Shown here: positions 1 through 7,277 of the stretch, piece by piece
How the letters are laid out: every line of letters starts with the position of its first letter
Numbering within the stretch: the first letter of the stretch is position 1
Assembly: GCF_029962605.1 (NCBI RefSeq)
Contig: NZ_CP124751.1
Coordinates: forward strand, 19,788-83,787
DNA from: Serratia sarumanii
GTDB taxonomy: Bacteria; Pseudomonadota; Gammaproteobacteria; Enterobacterales; Enterobacteriaceae
Reading direction: 5' to 3'
Length of the DNA: 64,000 nucleotides
Notes under the pieces: model-generated
What the model saw: only the letters and a program-made list of their open reading frames with translations
The model's database searches: none
Told to the model about the DNA's origin: nothing
Made by a program: the position numbers and the translations under genes

Positions 1-293
1 GAACTGATTGCTGACGGTCATAAAACAGTCACCCTCTATGAGAATAGGCTGAGCACCGATGACGACGATGTACCTATTACCCAATATCTGATTATTACAG
101 TAAACGGTGACGTTGTTGCCCGACGGATCGTTTCCTTCGGCTGCAACTGGTCAATGATCTTTTGGCCGCTTCCTTCCTCAATGTGCTCATCCCTACGGGA
201 GATTTGGGAAATCGATTTATCCAACAGAGAGGAAGCGTACTCACTATTGAGCATATTTCCGTAATGCTGTCCGGGGAGATTAAAGAGCTGTGA
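1..293 (+). pseudogene. 3' remnant of an unidentified gene, probably frameshifted
   Basis: The window opens inside an open frame (frame 1, open to position 252) whose residues look protein-like up to about position 120. From about 111 a second frame (frame 3) gives a more natural protein tail ending in TGA at 291-293. A single reading that starts in frame 1 and ends in frame 3 would need a frameshift between about 110 and 140. I do not recognise the product. The 5' part lies outside the window, so it could also be an ordinary gene end with an unrelated overlapping frame. Confidence 0.3.
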
Positions 294-328
294 GGCAGAC
301 AGGATTTTACACTCAATAAGGAACACAC

Positions 329-979
329 ATGGGTGACTGGTTTATTGCCACCGAGGGCGTGAAGATCGTCAAAGACAGCCCCGGCCTGTGGCCGCAGATC
401 ATCACGGCGGTGGCGTCCATCGGGGCGGCGCTGGGTGGTGTGGGGCTGACGCACCGCTTTACCCGCAAACGGGAGCAGGCGGCCGCTGAGCAGAAACTCG
501 CGGGGGAGCGTTATTTCATCGCCACGGAGCTGGTATTCAAGCTGGAAGACTTTGCGGAAATGTGTGCGGAAGTCTCGCAAGATGATGGCAGGCGGGATGA
601 AGGAGATGAATTCCGGCCTACTGTCAGTGTGTACTCCCTTGAATTTGATGATGTGACCGGTGACTGGCGTGCCCTGCCTCCCCCGATCATGTACCGGGTG
701 CGGGAAATGAGCGTTCTGCAAGCTGAAGCGCGCGGTTCGATTAACTTCCGCGATGAAGTCGACACTTCCTCAAGGCATGACAGCTATTATCGAGAGAGGC
801 AGTATCAGTATGCACGCCTCGGCCTGCGGGCTCTCTTGCTGGCCAAACGTCTGCGCAAACTCACCGGCATGCCCTCTTCTCGCCTCGACAAGTACGACTG
901 GTCGCCGCAGAAAATCCTGTGGCAAAGCTGGCGTGAAGGGCGAAAGTTTAGAAATGAGGAACGACTGGATGAGGAATAA
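329..979 (+). CDS. hypothetical single-pass membrane protein upstream of resD
   Basis: 216 residues. A hydrophobic stretch at about residues 20-41 (LWPQIITAVASIGAALGGVG) followed by positively charged residues predicts one membrane segment, with the rest a soluble, charged cytoplasmic domain rich in Arg and Glu. I do not recognise a family. The stop codon lies three bases before the resD start, so the two are probably co-transcribed. In F the slot in front of resD is held by ccdAB; this protein bears no resemblance to a toxin or antitoxin that I can see. The ATG at 329 is preceded by a purine-rich stretch. Confidence 0.6.
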   Translation: MGDWFIATEGVKIVKDSPGLWPQIITAVASIGAALGGVGLTHRFTRKREQAAAEQKLAGERYFIATELVFKLEDFAEMCAEVSQDDGRRDEGDEFRPTVSVYSLEFDDVTGDWRALPPPIMYRVREMSVLQAEARGSINFRDEVDTSSRHDSYYRERQYQYARLGLRALLLAKRLRKLTGMPSSRLDKYDWSPQKILWQSWREGRKFRNEERLDEE

Positions 980-982
980 TAC

Positions 983-1792
983 ATGAGCGGTTTAGTGGTG
1001 CCGGCATTCTACCCGGCGATGCCGGCGCAACCGTCGGTGGCTGGCGTTTCGTTGCCGGTCGCCATCGACTACCCGGCCGCGCTGGCGCTGCGCCAGATGG
1101 CTCTCGTCCATGACGAACTCCCGAAATACCTGCTGGCGCCGGAGATCAGCGCCCTGCTCCACTACGTGCCGGATCTGCACCGCAAACTGCTGCTGGCCAC
1201 GCTGTGGAACAGCGGCGCCCGGATCAACGAGGCGCTGGCGCTGACGCGCGAGAATTTCGCGCTGGCGCCGCCCTACCCGTTCGTGCAGCTGGCCACCCTC
1301 AAGCAGCGCACGGAAAAGGCCACGCGCGGCGCCGGCCGGTTGCCGGCGGCCAGCACGCCGCCGCGCGTGGTGCCGCTGTCCGATCCGCAGTACGTCGCGC
1401 AGCTGCAGACGATGGTGGCCACGCTGAAAATTCCGCTCGAGCGCCGCAACGCGCGCACCGGCCGGATGGAAAAGGCGCGGCTGTGGACGATCACCGATCG
1501 GACGGTGCGCAGCTGGCTGGCGGAGGCGGTTGATGCCGCGGCGCGCGACGGCGTGACGTTCTCGGTGCCCGTCACCCCGCACACCTTCCGCCACAGCTAC
1601 GCGATGCACATGCTGTATGCCGGCATTCCGCTCAAGGTGCTGCAGGCGCTGATGGGGCACAAGTCGGTAAGCTCGACCGAGGTGTATACGAAGGTGTTTG
1701 CGCTGGATGTGGCGGCGCGGCACCGGGTGCAGTTTCAGATGCCTGAGGCCGAAGCGGTCAGCATGCTGAAGGCCCTGAGTCCGGGGCAGTAA
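983..1792 (+). CDS. resD: ResD-like tyrosine recombinase (plasmid multimer resolution)
   Basis: 269 residues, the length of the D protein (ResD) of F, which resolves plasmid multimers at a site near the origin. The catalytic set of tyrosine recombinases is visible: Arg80 in NSGARINEAL, Lys107 in LATLKQR, His200 and Arg203 in HTFRHSYAM, His226 in LMGHKS, and the nucleophile Tyr235 in STEVYTKVF. The N-terminal half also keeps the F-type segment VAIDYPAALALRQM. The gene is visibly GC-rich. A decayed second copy lies at 2672-3132. Known for the family: resolution maintains monomers and hence stability. Inferred: the same role here; the resolution site was not identified. Confidence 0.9.
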   Translation: MSGLVVPAFYPAMPAQPSVAGVSLPVAIDYPAALALRQMALVHDELPKYLLAPEISALLHYVPDLHRKLLLATLWNSGARINEALALTRENFALAPPYPFVQLATLKQRTEKATRGAGRLPAASTPPRVVPLSDPQYVAQLQTMVATLKIPLERRNARTGRMEKARLWTITDRTVRSWLAEAVDAAARDGVTFSVPVTPHTFRHSYAMHMLYAGIPLKVLQALMGHKSVSSTEVYTKVFALDVAARHRVQFQMPEAEAVSMLKALSPGQ

Positions 1793-1977
1793 ACCCCTTC
1801 TGCATAAAGGCATCCTGTACTGTTCCGGATTGTCGTTCTACCTCAACGAAAAAATACGATCAGCAAAAATTTTTGATGGACAATTTTTCCGAAAGTGCCG
1901 GAATGTCCAGGCTGGATAGCATTTTTTGTGCGTCCCCGGGGGGCGTCAGTGGAAGGTTTATCATTGAGGAACGCGAG

Positions 1978-2020
1978 CTGGACAGAATACCTGAATGTCT
2001 AACGGCGCGGGTAATTAAAC
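1978..2020. repeat. 43-bp direct repeat, copy 1
   Basis: Begins CTGGACAGAATACCTG and closely matches 2648-2690, with only a few substitutions and one-base gaps. The right end of both copies resembles the resD codons for NSGARIN, so each may mark the edge of a broken resD fragment. The two copies bracket the small two-gene unit at 2067-2542. Confidence 0.7.
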
Positions 2021-2028
2021 GAGAGCCG

Positions 2029-2051
2029 TAAAAAAGGCCGCTGGCGCGGCC
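2029..2051 (-). terminator. intrinsic terminator for the 2542-2067 operon
   Basis: Read on the - strand, the stem GGCCGC/GCGGCC (2051-2036) is followed directly by a run of T (A on the + strand, about 2030-2035). It lies just downstream of the stop of the leftward gene ending at 2067. Confidence 0.7.
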
Positions 2052-2066
2052 TAAATGTATGACTGT

Positions 2067-2324
2067 TTACTCTAAAACCCACGTTATGCCACCATCGCGG
2101 CTTCTGTGGACAGTGTTAAATGCTGGTATATTTTCGTGATATTGCTTTATGACAATTTCACTGTCCGAAATTATCTCAACATCAGCGGTCATCGTGCCGT
2201 AGTTGATTCTGCACTGGCCGATGCAATAAATGTGATAAAGCCCTGTTAATACATCACTTCTAAGCGGCTTATGCATACTCTCTCCTGTTTCCTTACTGAA
2301 TGATTTTGGTACATAGATTTTCAC
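2067..2324 (-). CDS. hypothetical protein (85 aa)
   Basis: Small soluble protein with no membrane segment or known motif that I can recognise; the C-terminal half alternates hydrophobic and polar residues as in beta strands. Its start overlaps the stop of the upstream gene by four bases (ATGA, 2321-2324), which supports translational coupling and therefore that both frames are real. A leftward terminator follows immediately. Confidence 0.5.
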   Translation of the reverse strand: MKIYVPKSFSKETGESMHKPLRSDVLTGLYHIYCIGQCRINYGTMTADVEIISDSEIVIKQYHENIPAFNTVHRSRDGGITWVLE

Positions 2325-2542
2325 GGGTTAATGCGTTTTTCGGTGTCATCCAGTAATCCCGGATTGTTGAACCAATTCCGCGCTTCTGCATAGTTACCAA
2401 CATCGATTGCAGCCATGACGTGAGCCAGCGAATTCATAGCGCTGTCACGCGACAAGGTTCCGTTCTTATAACCATCAAGAGCAGCATTGATCAGGTTTTC
2501 CATACCTTTATGGTCGGCGGTAGTTAAAGTTTTTTTAGTCAT
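2321..2542 (-). CDS. hypothetical small protein (73 aa)
   Basis: Predicted all-helical, charged protein (contains DHKGMENLINAALDGYKNG). No family recognised, though proteins of this look are frequent on enterobacterial plasmids. First gene of a two-gene leftward unit with 2067-2324. The ATG at 2542 has no strong ribosome site in view. Confidence 0.5.
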   Translation of the reverse strand: MTKKTLTTADHKGMENLINAALDGYKNGTLSRDSAMNSLAHVMAAIDVGNYAEARNWFNNPGLLDDTEKRINP

Positions 2543-2647
2543 ATAAAAGCCCAGAGCTATTGGTTAGTGGAATTGAGAATATGGGGATAAATCCGTGGGT
2601 TTCAAGGTGTTAGCCGCGTCAAAAAGTGCTAGATGCAACTGAGGGAA

Positions 2648-2690
2648 CTGGACAGAATGACCTGTATGTCTAACTGCGCGGGGATTAACG
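2648..2690. repeat. 43-bp direct repeat, copy 2
   Basis: Begins CTGGACAGAATGACCTG; partner of 1978-2020. Here it runs straight into the decayed resD copy (from 2672), whose reading frame continues from the repeat. Confidence 0.7.
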
Positions 2691-3132
2691 AAGCGCTGGC
2701 CCTGACCAGGGGTGATTTTTCACTGGCACCACCCTATCCGTTTGTGCAGCTGGCGACACTCAAACAGCGTGCGGAGAAAGCGGGGAAACGGCCGGGAGGA
2801 CTCCCGCCGGCAGTCAGGCGTACCGGCAGAACCGAGAAAGCGTGCATCTGGGAGATTACTGACCGCACCGCCCGCACCCGGCACACCTGCAGCAGACGGG
2901 GTGACCTTCTCTGTGCCGGTGACGCCGCACTCGTTTCGTCATTCCTACTCCATGCACATGCTGTATAACGGGATTCCGCTGAAAGTGCTGCAAAGTCTGA
3001 TGGGACACAAGTCGAATCAGTTCGACGGAGGTGTATACCAAGGTGTTCGCCATGGATGTGGCGGCGCAGCAGCGCGTGCAATTCTCGATGCCGGGGGCAG
3101 AGGCGGTGGCGATCCTTAAAGGTCGGCGCTGA
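2672..3132 (+). pseudogene. decayed second copy of resD
   Basis: Conceptual translation shows blocks shared with the intact ResD in the same order but in different frames: [23 protein letters not shown], then [29 protein letters not shown] and a broken YTKVF-like region, ending like ResD with a TGA at 3130-3132. The first 75 or so codons are missing, an internal segment is deleted around 2815-2900, and at least two frameshifts separate the blocks; the catalytic-tyrosine segment is out of frame. It therefore cannot give an active recombinase. The strong terminator at 3156 follows it, as expected for the original end of a resD gene. Confidence 0.85.
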
Positions 3133-3155
3133 ATGGCCGATAGGTGAAACAGGCA

Positions 3156-3183
3156 GGCCGGTCAAATGACCGGCCTATTTTTT
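3156..3183 (+). terminator. intrinsic terminator after resD remnant
   Basis: Perfect 9-bp stem GGCCGGTCA / TGACCGGCC with a two-base centre, followed by TATTTTTTT. Confidence 0.9.
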
Positions 3184-3225
3184 TCCCTGGTGTTTTCTGG
3201 CGTACTGCATGGTTGGTGTCTCAGA

Positions 3226-3270
3226 TGTTTAGTAACTCTAAACAAGTTTGATGTTAAGTGATGCTAAACA
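3226..3270. promoter_or_regulatory. paired operators upstream of the XRE regulator
   Basis: Two 19-bp dyads of the same design, TGTTTAG-N5-CTAAACA (3226-3244, perfect) and TGTTAAG-N5-CTAAACA (3252-3270, one mismatch), 26 bp apart, end 30 bp before the start of the XRE gene. Spacing of about 2.5 helical turns and the location suggest autoregulation by the protein at 3301. Confidence 0.65.
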
Positions 3271-3300
3271 TGTCGTCAATCCCTTATCTGACGACTGCCT

Positions 3301-3579
3301 ATGGTTCCTCAACGACTGAAAGCCGCGCGCCGGCGAGCCGGACTCACCCAGGAAAAACTCGGTGTGCTGGCCGGTATCGATGAGTCCACCGCCCGCTCGC
3401 GGATCTCCCAGTACGAGAACGGTACTTACACGCCGGCGTTCACGACGATGTGCGCCCTGGCACGCGTGCTCAACGTGCCGGAGTGCTATTTCTATATACT
3501 GGATGAGGGGTTTGCGGAGAAAGTTCTGGGATTATATGAGTCTGAGATTACATCATTACACGATGACAGGATTGTATAA
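3301..3579 (+). CDS. XRE-family helix-turn-helix transcriptional regulator
   Basis: 92 residues with a full HTH_3/XRE domain at about residues 5-70 (LKAARRRAGLTQEKLGVLAG, then ISQYENG and ALARVLNVP), typical of Cro/CI-like DNA-binding regulators, and a short tail. The ATG at 3301 follows two matching 19-bp dyads that are its likely operators. The gene converges with the par cassette at 3612-4438, and its stop codon lies inside a palindrome that can serve both as terminator. Target genes beyond itself are unknown. Confidence 0.8.
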   Translation: MVPQRLKAARRRAGLTQEKLGVLAGIDESTARSRISQYENGTYTPAFTTMCALARVLNVPECYFYILDEGFAEKVLGLYESEITSLHDDRIV

Positions 3580-3606
3580 TCCTATAATTAAATAATTATA
3601 GGATTA
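3577..3606. terminator. 30-bp perfect palindrome between convergent genes
   Basis: TAATCCTATAATTA, two bases, then its exact complement TAATTATAGGATTA. It overlaps the stop of the XRE gene and ends six bases before the parG stop. It probably terminates both, but it also contains TAATCC, the core of the par iterons at 4456-4631, so it may bind the ParG-like protein. Confidence 0.6.
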
Positions 3607-3611
3607 CATGA

Positions 3612-3815
3612 TTATTCATTATCTTTCAGCCAATTACCAATCAACTCTATAGTGATCTCGGTCATTTCCTTATCTTGTTTCAGACAAGCTAGCTTAAATC
3701 TCTTATGCAGGTCTTCGTCGATATTCATCTGCAGTTTCTTCGTCAGCCCCTTAGGGGCCTGAATAGCCTGCAGAGCCGGGTTCAGCTGTTTATGTTGTCC
3801 CAGTTTCATCTTCAT
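3612..3815 (-). CDS. ParG-like ribbon-helix-helix partition protein
   Basis: 67 residues: a flexible basic N-terminus, then a predicted beta strand (LQMNIDEDL) and two helices ([27 protein letters not shown]), the plan of MetJ/Arc-type ribbon-helix-helix proteins such as ParG. Its start overlaps the stop of the ParA gene by four bases. Known for such cassettes: the small protein binds the centromere and operator repeats, stimulates the ParA ATPase and represses the operon. The 8-bp iterons upstream of parA are the obvious binding sites. Confidence 0.75.
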   Translation of the reverse strand: MKMKLGQHKQLNPALQAIQAPKGLTKKLQMNIDEDLHKRFKLACLKQDKEMTEITIELIGNWLKDNE

Positions 3816-4438
3816 TGGATCAGCTCCAGGATTTCTTTGGTCATTACATCAATTTCTCCTTTCGCTTGGCTGTCTGTCGTATCATAGACGGTGCCGCCAT
3901 CCAGCATGGTTCTGATGTATGCCTGCCGCTGGCCTGTCCCGGTTTTTAATGCTGGGATGCCAGTATCGGCAATGGATTCTTTGAGGACTTCCAGCATTTT
4001 TGCAGACGACACTTTTTTGGTTATCAGGAACCTGGCTGTTATAGGTTGTAGATTTTGCCTCGCCTCTATAACTGCAATAATTGCGCTGCATGCTGCGAAA
4101 TCTAGCGGGGAAGGTGTTACCGGGATTAAAACGAGATCGCTAACCATAACTGCAGCCGATGAGATTGCCGAGATTGCCGCGGCGCCATCGATGATGATGA
4201 AGTCATAACCTGTGAGCTGTTTCCGAACGGTGTAAACCTCCTTCTCAGAAGACGCTTCCGCCAGGTCGAACTTGCATTTATCTTCCTCATACCAGTTGCC
4301 AATACTTGCCTGTGGATCTGTATCGACAACAACTACGCGGAAACCTTGTCTCGCCAGACAGGTTGCAACGTTGATAGACGTCGTTGTCTTCCCGACCCCC
4401 CCTTTACCATTCAAAAATGAAATAACGTTAGTTTTCAT
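3812..4438 (-). CDS. parA: ParA/ParF-type partition ATPase
   Basis: 208 residues from the ATG at 4438, the size of the short ParF-type (type Ib) ATPases that lack an N-terminal HTH. The deviant Walker A motif KGGVGKTT is at about residues 9-16, followed by [11 protein letters not shown] (A') and FIIIDGAA (Walker B). Frames upstream of 4438 merely translate the iterons and give a repetitive peptide, so the longer start is rejected; GAGG seven bases before 4438 is a fitting ribosome site. Known role: ATP-driven DNA segregation on the nucleoid. It forms a translationally coupled pair with the ParG-like gene. Confidence 0.9.
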   Translation of the reverse strand: MKTNVISFLNGKGGVGKTTTSINVATCLARQGFRVVVVDTDPQASIGNWYEEDKCKFDLAEASSEKEVYTVRKQLTGYDFIIIDGAAAISAISSAAVMVSDLVLIPVTPSPLDFAACSAIIAVIEARQNLQPITARFLITKKVSSAKMLEVLKESIADTGIPALKTGTGQRQAYIRTMLDGGTVYDTTDSQAKGEIDVMTKEILELIQ

Positions 4439-4455
4439 ACATAACCTCACTGTAG

Positions 4456-4631
4456 AGTAATCCTGTAATCCTGTAATCCTGTAATCCTGTAATCCTGTAA
4501 TCCTTGGCGGATCTCCGATTAGAATCACATAGTTATTTGATTATGTAAATATGTAATCACATGATTTTGTAATCCTGTAATCCTGTAATCCTGTAATTAT
4601 GAAATCCTATGATTTTATGATTCTGTAATCT
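4456..4631. repeat. 8-bp iteron arrays (parS/operator of the parA-parG cassette)
   Basis: Block A (4456-4503) has six tandem units of TGTAATCC, the first imperfect. Block B (4568-4631) has eight units in strict 8-bp register: three exact, then degenerate forms TGTAATTA, TGAAATCC, TATGATTT, TATGATTC, TGTAATCT. The 64 bp between them is AT-rich and must contain the leftward parA promoter. Iterons flanking the promoter of a ParF/ParG-type operon are the expected centromere and operator. Confidence 0.8.
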
Positions 4632-4639
4632 TTTAAGGC

Positions 4640-4899
4640 TATGGCCAAGAAACTCTGTGTTGCCGTTGTTTCCATTGCAGCGTCACCCATTAACTCGCCG
4701 CGCCTAACATAGCCTCGCCTTGGTCTGCGGCAAGTATTCGCTACCGCCGGCTGCTTTACCCGTTCGCACTCCCTCCACGTTGTTCCAGTCGCTTGCGCAT
4801 GCGGCTTCAGCAGCCGTACCTGCCTCATCCCTTGCCGGCGTGGCTAGTTCTTGCGCTATGGCGAGAAATGGGTTCTCGCCTCCATAGGGAGACAACACC
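4640..4899 (+). repeat. leading-region leader element L1 (partial)
   Basis: No gene seen here. It carries the shared core (ACCCGTTCGCACTCCCT near 4758, then CGCTTGCGCATGCGGC to 4805) found in seven of the eight leaders of this region, and ends at the ribosome site of the methylase gene. The 5' hairpins seen in the other copies are not evident. Confidence 0.6.
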
Positions 4900-5670
4900 G
4901 TGAACAACCAACTTTCCTTCGATGCTTTGCTGACAACTGAAGCGCCAGTGAAAAATGAATCAAGAACCACGCCCAGTGAAGCCAGGAAACTATTTATCAA
5001 AACGTTCTCGTGCGTTGCTACTTACCATCGGCGCCTCGATGTTTTCCGTGACTTTATTCGGCTGGCTTCTAATGAACTTGACCTGGCACGCGTGCGATCG
5101 GAGGAGGGGAGGGAAGAGGCAATGCAGATTTGTAAACGGTATGAGGCTGCCGATTTAGAAAAGATGCACCATTTGTTCTGTTTCCTGGTTGATGCGTTGG
5201 AAGCTGGAATGCATGACCTGTTGGGGGGGGTATTCATGGAACTGGAATTCGGCGCCGCATCAATGGGGCAGTTTTTCACGCCGCTTGAACTTTCGCGCTT
5301 GATGGCAAGGCTGACAATCGGAGAACACGTTAACGAGCTGAAACAGCGACCGTTTATTACGTTGGATGAGCCGGCCAGCGGATCGGGAGGGATGGTGATC
5401 GCTGTGGCCGAGCACTTGTTAACGCAAGGCTATAACCCGCAGCAGCAGTTGTATATTCGTTGTACTGATATCGATCCGATGGCCGCCGATATGTGTTTTG
5501 TACAGCTCGCATTATTGGGGTTGCCTGCAACAGTTTATACCGGCAATACCTTATCCATGAGTATGTCGAAGGTTCGCCATACGCCGATTTATTACATTAA
5601 TGGATGGGGTGAGAAACTTCGCTTGCTTGATATCGCAACTCGATTCCAAAAAGTGCTGCAAGCGGTTTAG
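4900..5670 (+). CDS. N6-adenine DNA methylase-like protein, motif IV not seen
   Basis: 256 residues from GTG at 4900, preceded by AGGGAGA. It looks like the core of type I HsdM-type methylases: GQFFTP at residues 123-128, the SAM-binding motif I DEPASGSGG at 156-164, and TDIDPMAADM at 189-198. The catalytic (N/D)PP(Y/F) expected about 40 residues further on is not visible (the segment reads YTGNTL, then HTPIYYINGW), and no target recognition domain is present. Enzymes of this build occur in plasmid leading regions. It could be an active methylase with an unusual motif IV, or a SAM-binding or decoy protein. It sits behind leader L1, so early expression after transfer is plausible. Confidence 0.7.
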   Translation: MNNQLSFDALLTTEAPVKNESRTTPSEARKLFIKTFSCVATYHRRLDVFRDFIRLASNELDLARVRSEEGREEAMQICKRYEAADLEKMHHLFCFLVDALEAGMHDLLGGVFMELEFGAASMGQFFTPLELSRLMARLTIGEHVNELKQRPFITLDEPASGSGGMVIAVAEHLLTQGYNPQQQLYIRCTDIDPMAADMCFVQLALLGLPATVYTGNTLSMSMSKVRHTPIYYINGWGEKLRLLDIATRFQKVLQAV

Positions 5671-5710
5671 TTTTAGGGAAGGGGAGACAATTCTCCCCTT
5701 TTTGCTATTG

Positions 5711-6115
5711 GTTTCCGGCGACGTTGAGTCGCCAAAAACCAACGATCGGTCGCTTGCAGCCGGCGATGCCGGCGCCGCTTTCACTGCCCGGCCGCTTGTG
5801 CGGCCGTTCGCTAAGGCAGCCAGGCTAAAGGCCTGGCACTTTCTGGTGCATCCCCTCAGGCCCGGCATCCGCGCAGAGAGACTGTCCCCGTGACAGACGC
5901 TGAGCCGGGGCGCCGCCGGCACAAGGGTAAGCGTTGCCGGCGTCCTCACCCGTTCGCACTCCCTTCCTCCCTGCGGTCGTTTGGTCGCTTGCGCTGCGGC
6001 CTGCGGCGCCGCCCTTGTACCGTCAGCTGATACCCCGTCTCGGTCTTGTTGTCACGGCGCCAGGCTCCCCGCGCCGGCGAAAGCCAAAAGGGGAATACAC
6101 CAGAAAGAAGTCGTA
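5711..6115 (+). repeat. leading-region leader element L2 (complete)
   Basis: About 400 bp, near-identical to L5 and L7. In order: hairpin A GGCGAC-gttga-GTCGCC (5717-5733); GCTTGCA then hairpin B GCCGGC-gat-GCCGGC (5759-5773); hairpin C around GGCCGC-N4-GCGGCC; hairpin D GCCAGGC/GCCTGGC; the left arm CCGTGACA (5888-5895), which pairs with TGTCACGG at 6050-6057; and between these arms the core (5948-6000). It ends at the ribosome site of the gene at 6128. Open frames inside it recur in each copy and are not genes. Confidence 0.8.
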
Positions 6116-6127
6116 ACGGGAGGGTTT

Positions 6128-6631
6128 ATGACGAAATCACTGAAAGAGATGTTGGCCGAGCTGGCTGTTAGCAAACAGGGCAATCCGCTGCAGGACGAGC
6201 GCACGGAGGACAATTTGGCCCGCATTTCATTGGCAGCGGAGGCTGTGTTGGCTTTCTTGGCTAGATGTCCGGGTGATGAACGCGACGTCACGTCGATTTT
6301 CGCTGATTTAATGGCCGATTTATTCCACTTGGGGCACCGCCTGCACATGGCTGGATTTTATGCCGATTTTCCATTATGGCGGCAGTCTGTATTACTCACC
6401 GCCATGGGCCATTTTGACGCTGAAATTACCGAGTTTTCAGAGGAGGTGATTTGTCATCCTCATGCGGCCTTCGCACTGCTGTCGTTCCTAAACAGCCGTA
6501 AGCAACCTGATCAACACATCAGCGTATCGGCACGCTTACTTGCGACTGAACTGGTCATGATGAATACCCGTCTTGAATCGTTACCGAAAGCTAATGCACT
6601 GGCCGCCGTCATCGCCGAAATCTACAAGTAA
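6128..6631 (+). CDS. hypothetical leading-region protein (167 aa)
   Basis: The ATG at 6128 has a strong ribosome site (GGGAGG); upstream codons belong to leader L2. The product is predicted mainly helical and acidic, with no membrane segment. It contains ADLMADLFHLGHRLHMAGFY and a C-terminal helix ending in VIAEIYK. I do not recognise a family. It is expressed behind a leader shared with the ParB-like gene and the gene at 21176, and is therefore a candidate early-transfer function. A hairpin at 6636 follows the stop. Confidence 0.7.
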   Translation: MTKSLKEMLAELAVSKQGNPLQDERTEDNLARISLAAEAVLAFLARCPGDERDVTSIFADLMADLFHLGHRLHMAGFYADFPLWRQSVLLTAMGHFDAEITEFSEEVICHPHAAFALLSFLNSRKQPDQHISVSARLLATELVMMNTRLESLPKANALAAVIAEIYK

Positions 6632-6635
6632 TCAT

Positions 6636-6659
6636 TAGGGCGGTGCGCCTGCCGCCCTA
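6636..6659 (+). terminator. stem-loop between two leading-region genes
   Basis: TAGGGCGG / CCGCCCTA with an 8-base loop, directly after the stop at 6631. Only a short T-poor tail follows, so it may attenuate rather than stop transcription into the next gene. Confidence 0.5.
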
Positions 6660-6677
6660 TCTAATTATGGTATCAAT

Positions 6678-7019
6678 ATGAATAATAAGATTTATTTTAA
6701 GGGTAAAAAGACAATTGAGGTGATCACACATGCGCGTCAACAGGGGAGTGATGTGCTGTTGGTCAAGGATGAGGGGGTGTATTTGATGGCGGCATCGCAT
6801 GCCAAAGGAAAGCGGTTATTGGCCTATGCGGAAGGGTTGGATCCGACGACCCGTGACAGTAGAGACGTATTTGATGAAGCCTGCCGATTATGTGGCGGTG
6901 ACGACTTTATGGAGCGTCTCCCGTCGGACGACCCGACCTTTGATCATCTGCTGGAGAAACAAGGTTATCTTGAGTTTCTCATTACACAAACCGAGTTCTG
7001 TATGACGTCTGTGGGTTAA
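6678..7019 (+). CDS. hypothetical protein, possibly DUF3085 family
   Basis: 113 residues, no membrane segment. The segment GSDVLLVKDEGVYLMAASHA resembles the conserved stretch I associate with DUF3085 plasmid proteins, but this is from memory and weak. Downstream of the 6128 gene, 46 bp away, with no leader of its own, so the two probably share a transcript. The stop is followed by the strong hairpin at 7066, which also opens the parC region. Confidence 0.6.
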   Translation: MNNKIYFKGKKTIEVITHARQQGSDVLLVKDEGVYLMAASHAKGKRLLAYAEGLDPTTRDSRDVFDEACRLCGGDDFMERLPSDDPTFDHLLEKQGYLEFLITQTEFCMTSVG

Positions 7020-7065
7020 AAGCGACGCCCGGTTCGCATTGGTGATAGTTCCGCGGTGTGGCAAA

Positions 7066-7100
7066 GCCCCCTTGATACTCATATTGAGCATCAAGGGGGC
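7066..7100. terminator. long hairpin at the left edge of parC
   Basis: A 35-base inverted repeat, GCCCCCTTGATACTCA then TAT then the complement with one mismatch, ending in a GGGGGC. The top of the stem is itself a parC iteron (7077-7088). There is no T-run, so it may act as a terminator for the 6678 gene, as part of the centromere, or both. Confidence 0.55.
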
Positions 7101-7261
7101 CTGTGGCGGGAACTCTTCAATAATAAAGTGACTCAGTTTGATGCGTAACAACGAAAGTTAGCAACCAATAAACTCATATTGAGTTATTTAAATTACTCAT
7201 TTTGAGAAACTATAGCTTGATGCGCTCTCTGATTTACTTATAATGATACTCAAATTGAGTA
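7077..7261. repeat. parC: parC centromere: ParR-binding dyads
   Basis: Five copies of the palindrome ACTCAnnnTGAG lie upstream of parM: 7077-7088 (ATA TTGAG type), 7131-7142 (degenerate), 7172-7183, 7195-7206 and 7248-7259. The last overlaps the start region of the par promoter. In StbAB/ParMRC systems ParR binds such repeats both to build the partition complex and to repress the operon. Confidence 0.8.
7217..7244 (+). promoter_or_regulatory. parM promoter
   Basis: TTGATG (7217-7222), 16 bp, TATAAT (7239-7244), followed within four bases by an ACTCA-type ParR dyad. Good match to a sigma-70 promoter with an operator over the transcription start. Confidence 0.75.
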
Positions 7262-7277
7262 ACTAAAGGGTTGTGAA

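Noticed and set aside
4439..4528. Longer ParA start at 4528
   Set aside because: The extra 30 codons translate the iterons into a repeating ITGLQDY peptide; ATG at 4438 has a good ribosome site and gives the usual ParF length.
4456..4631. CRISPR array
   Set aside because: Units are 8 bp, tandem, without spacers, and next to a parA operon; they are partition iterons.
5600..5949. Open frames inside leader L2 on both strands (and similar ones at 15022-15414, 15149-15612, 20638-20975, 20960-21300)
   Set aside because: The same peptides recur in each leader copy because the DNA is repeated and GC-rich; no ribosome sites, and the conserved feature is stem pairing rather than codons.
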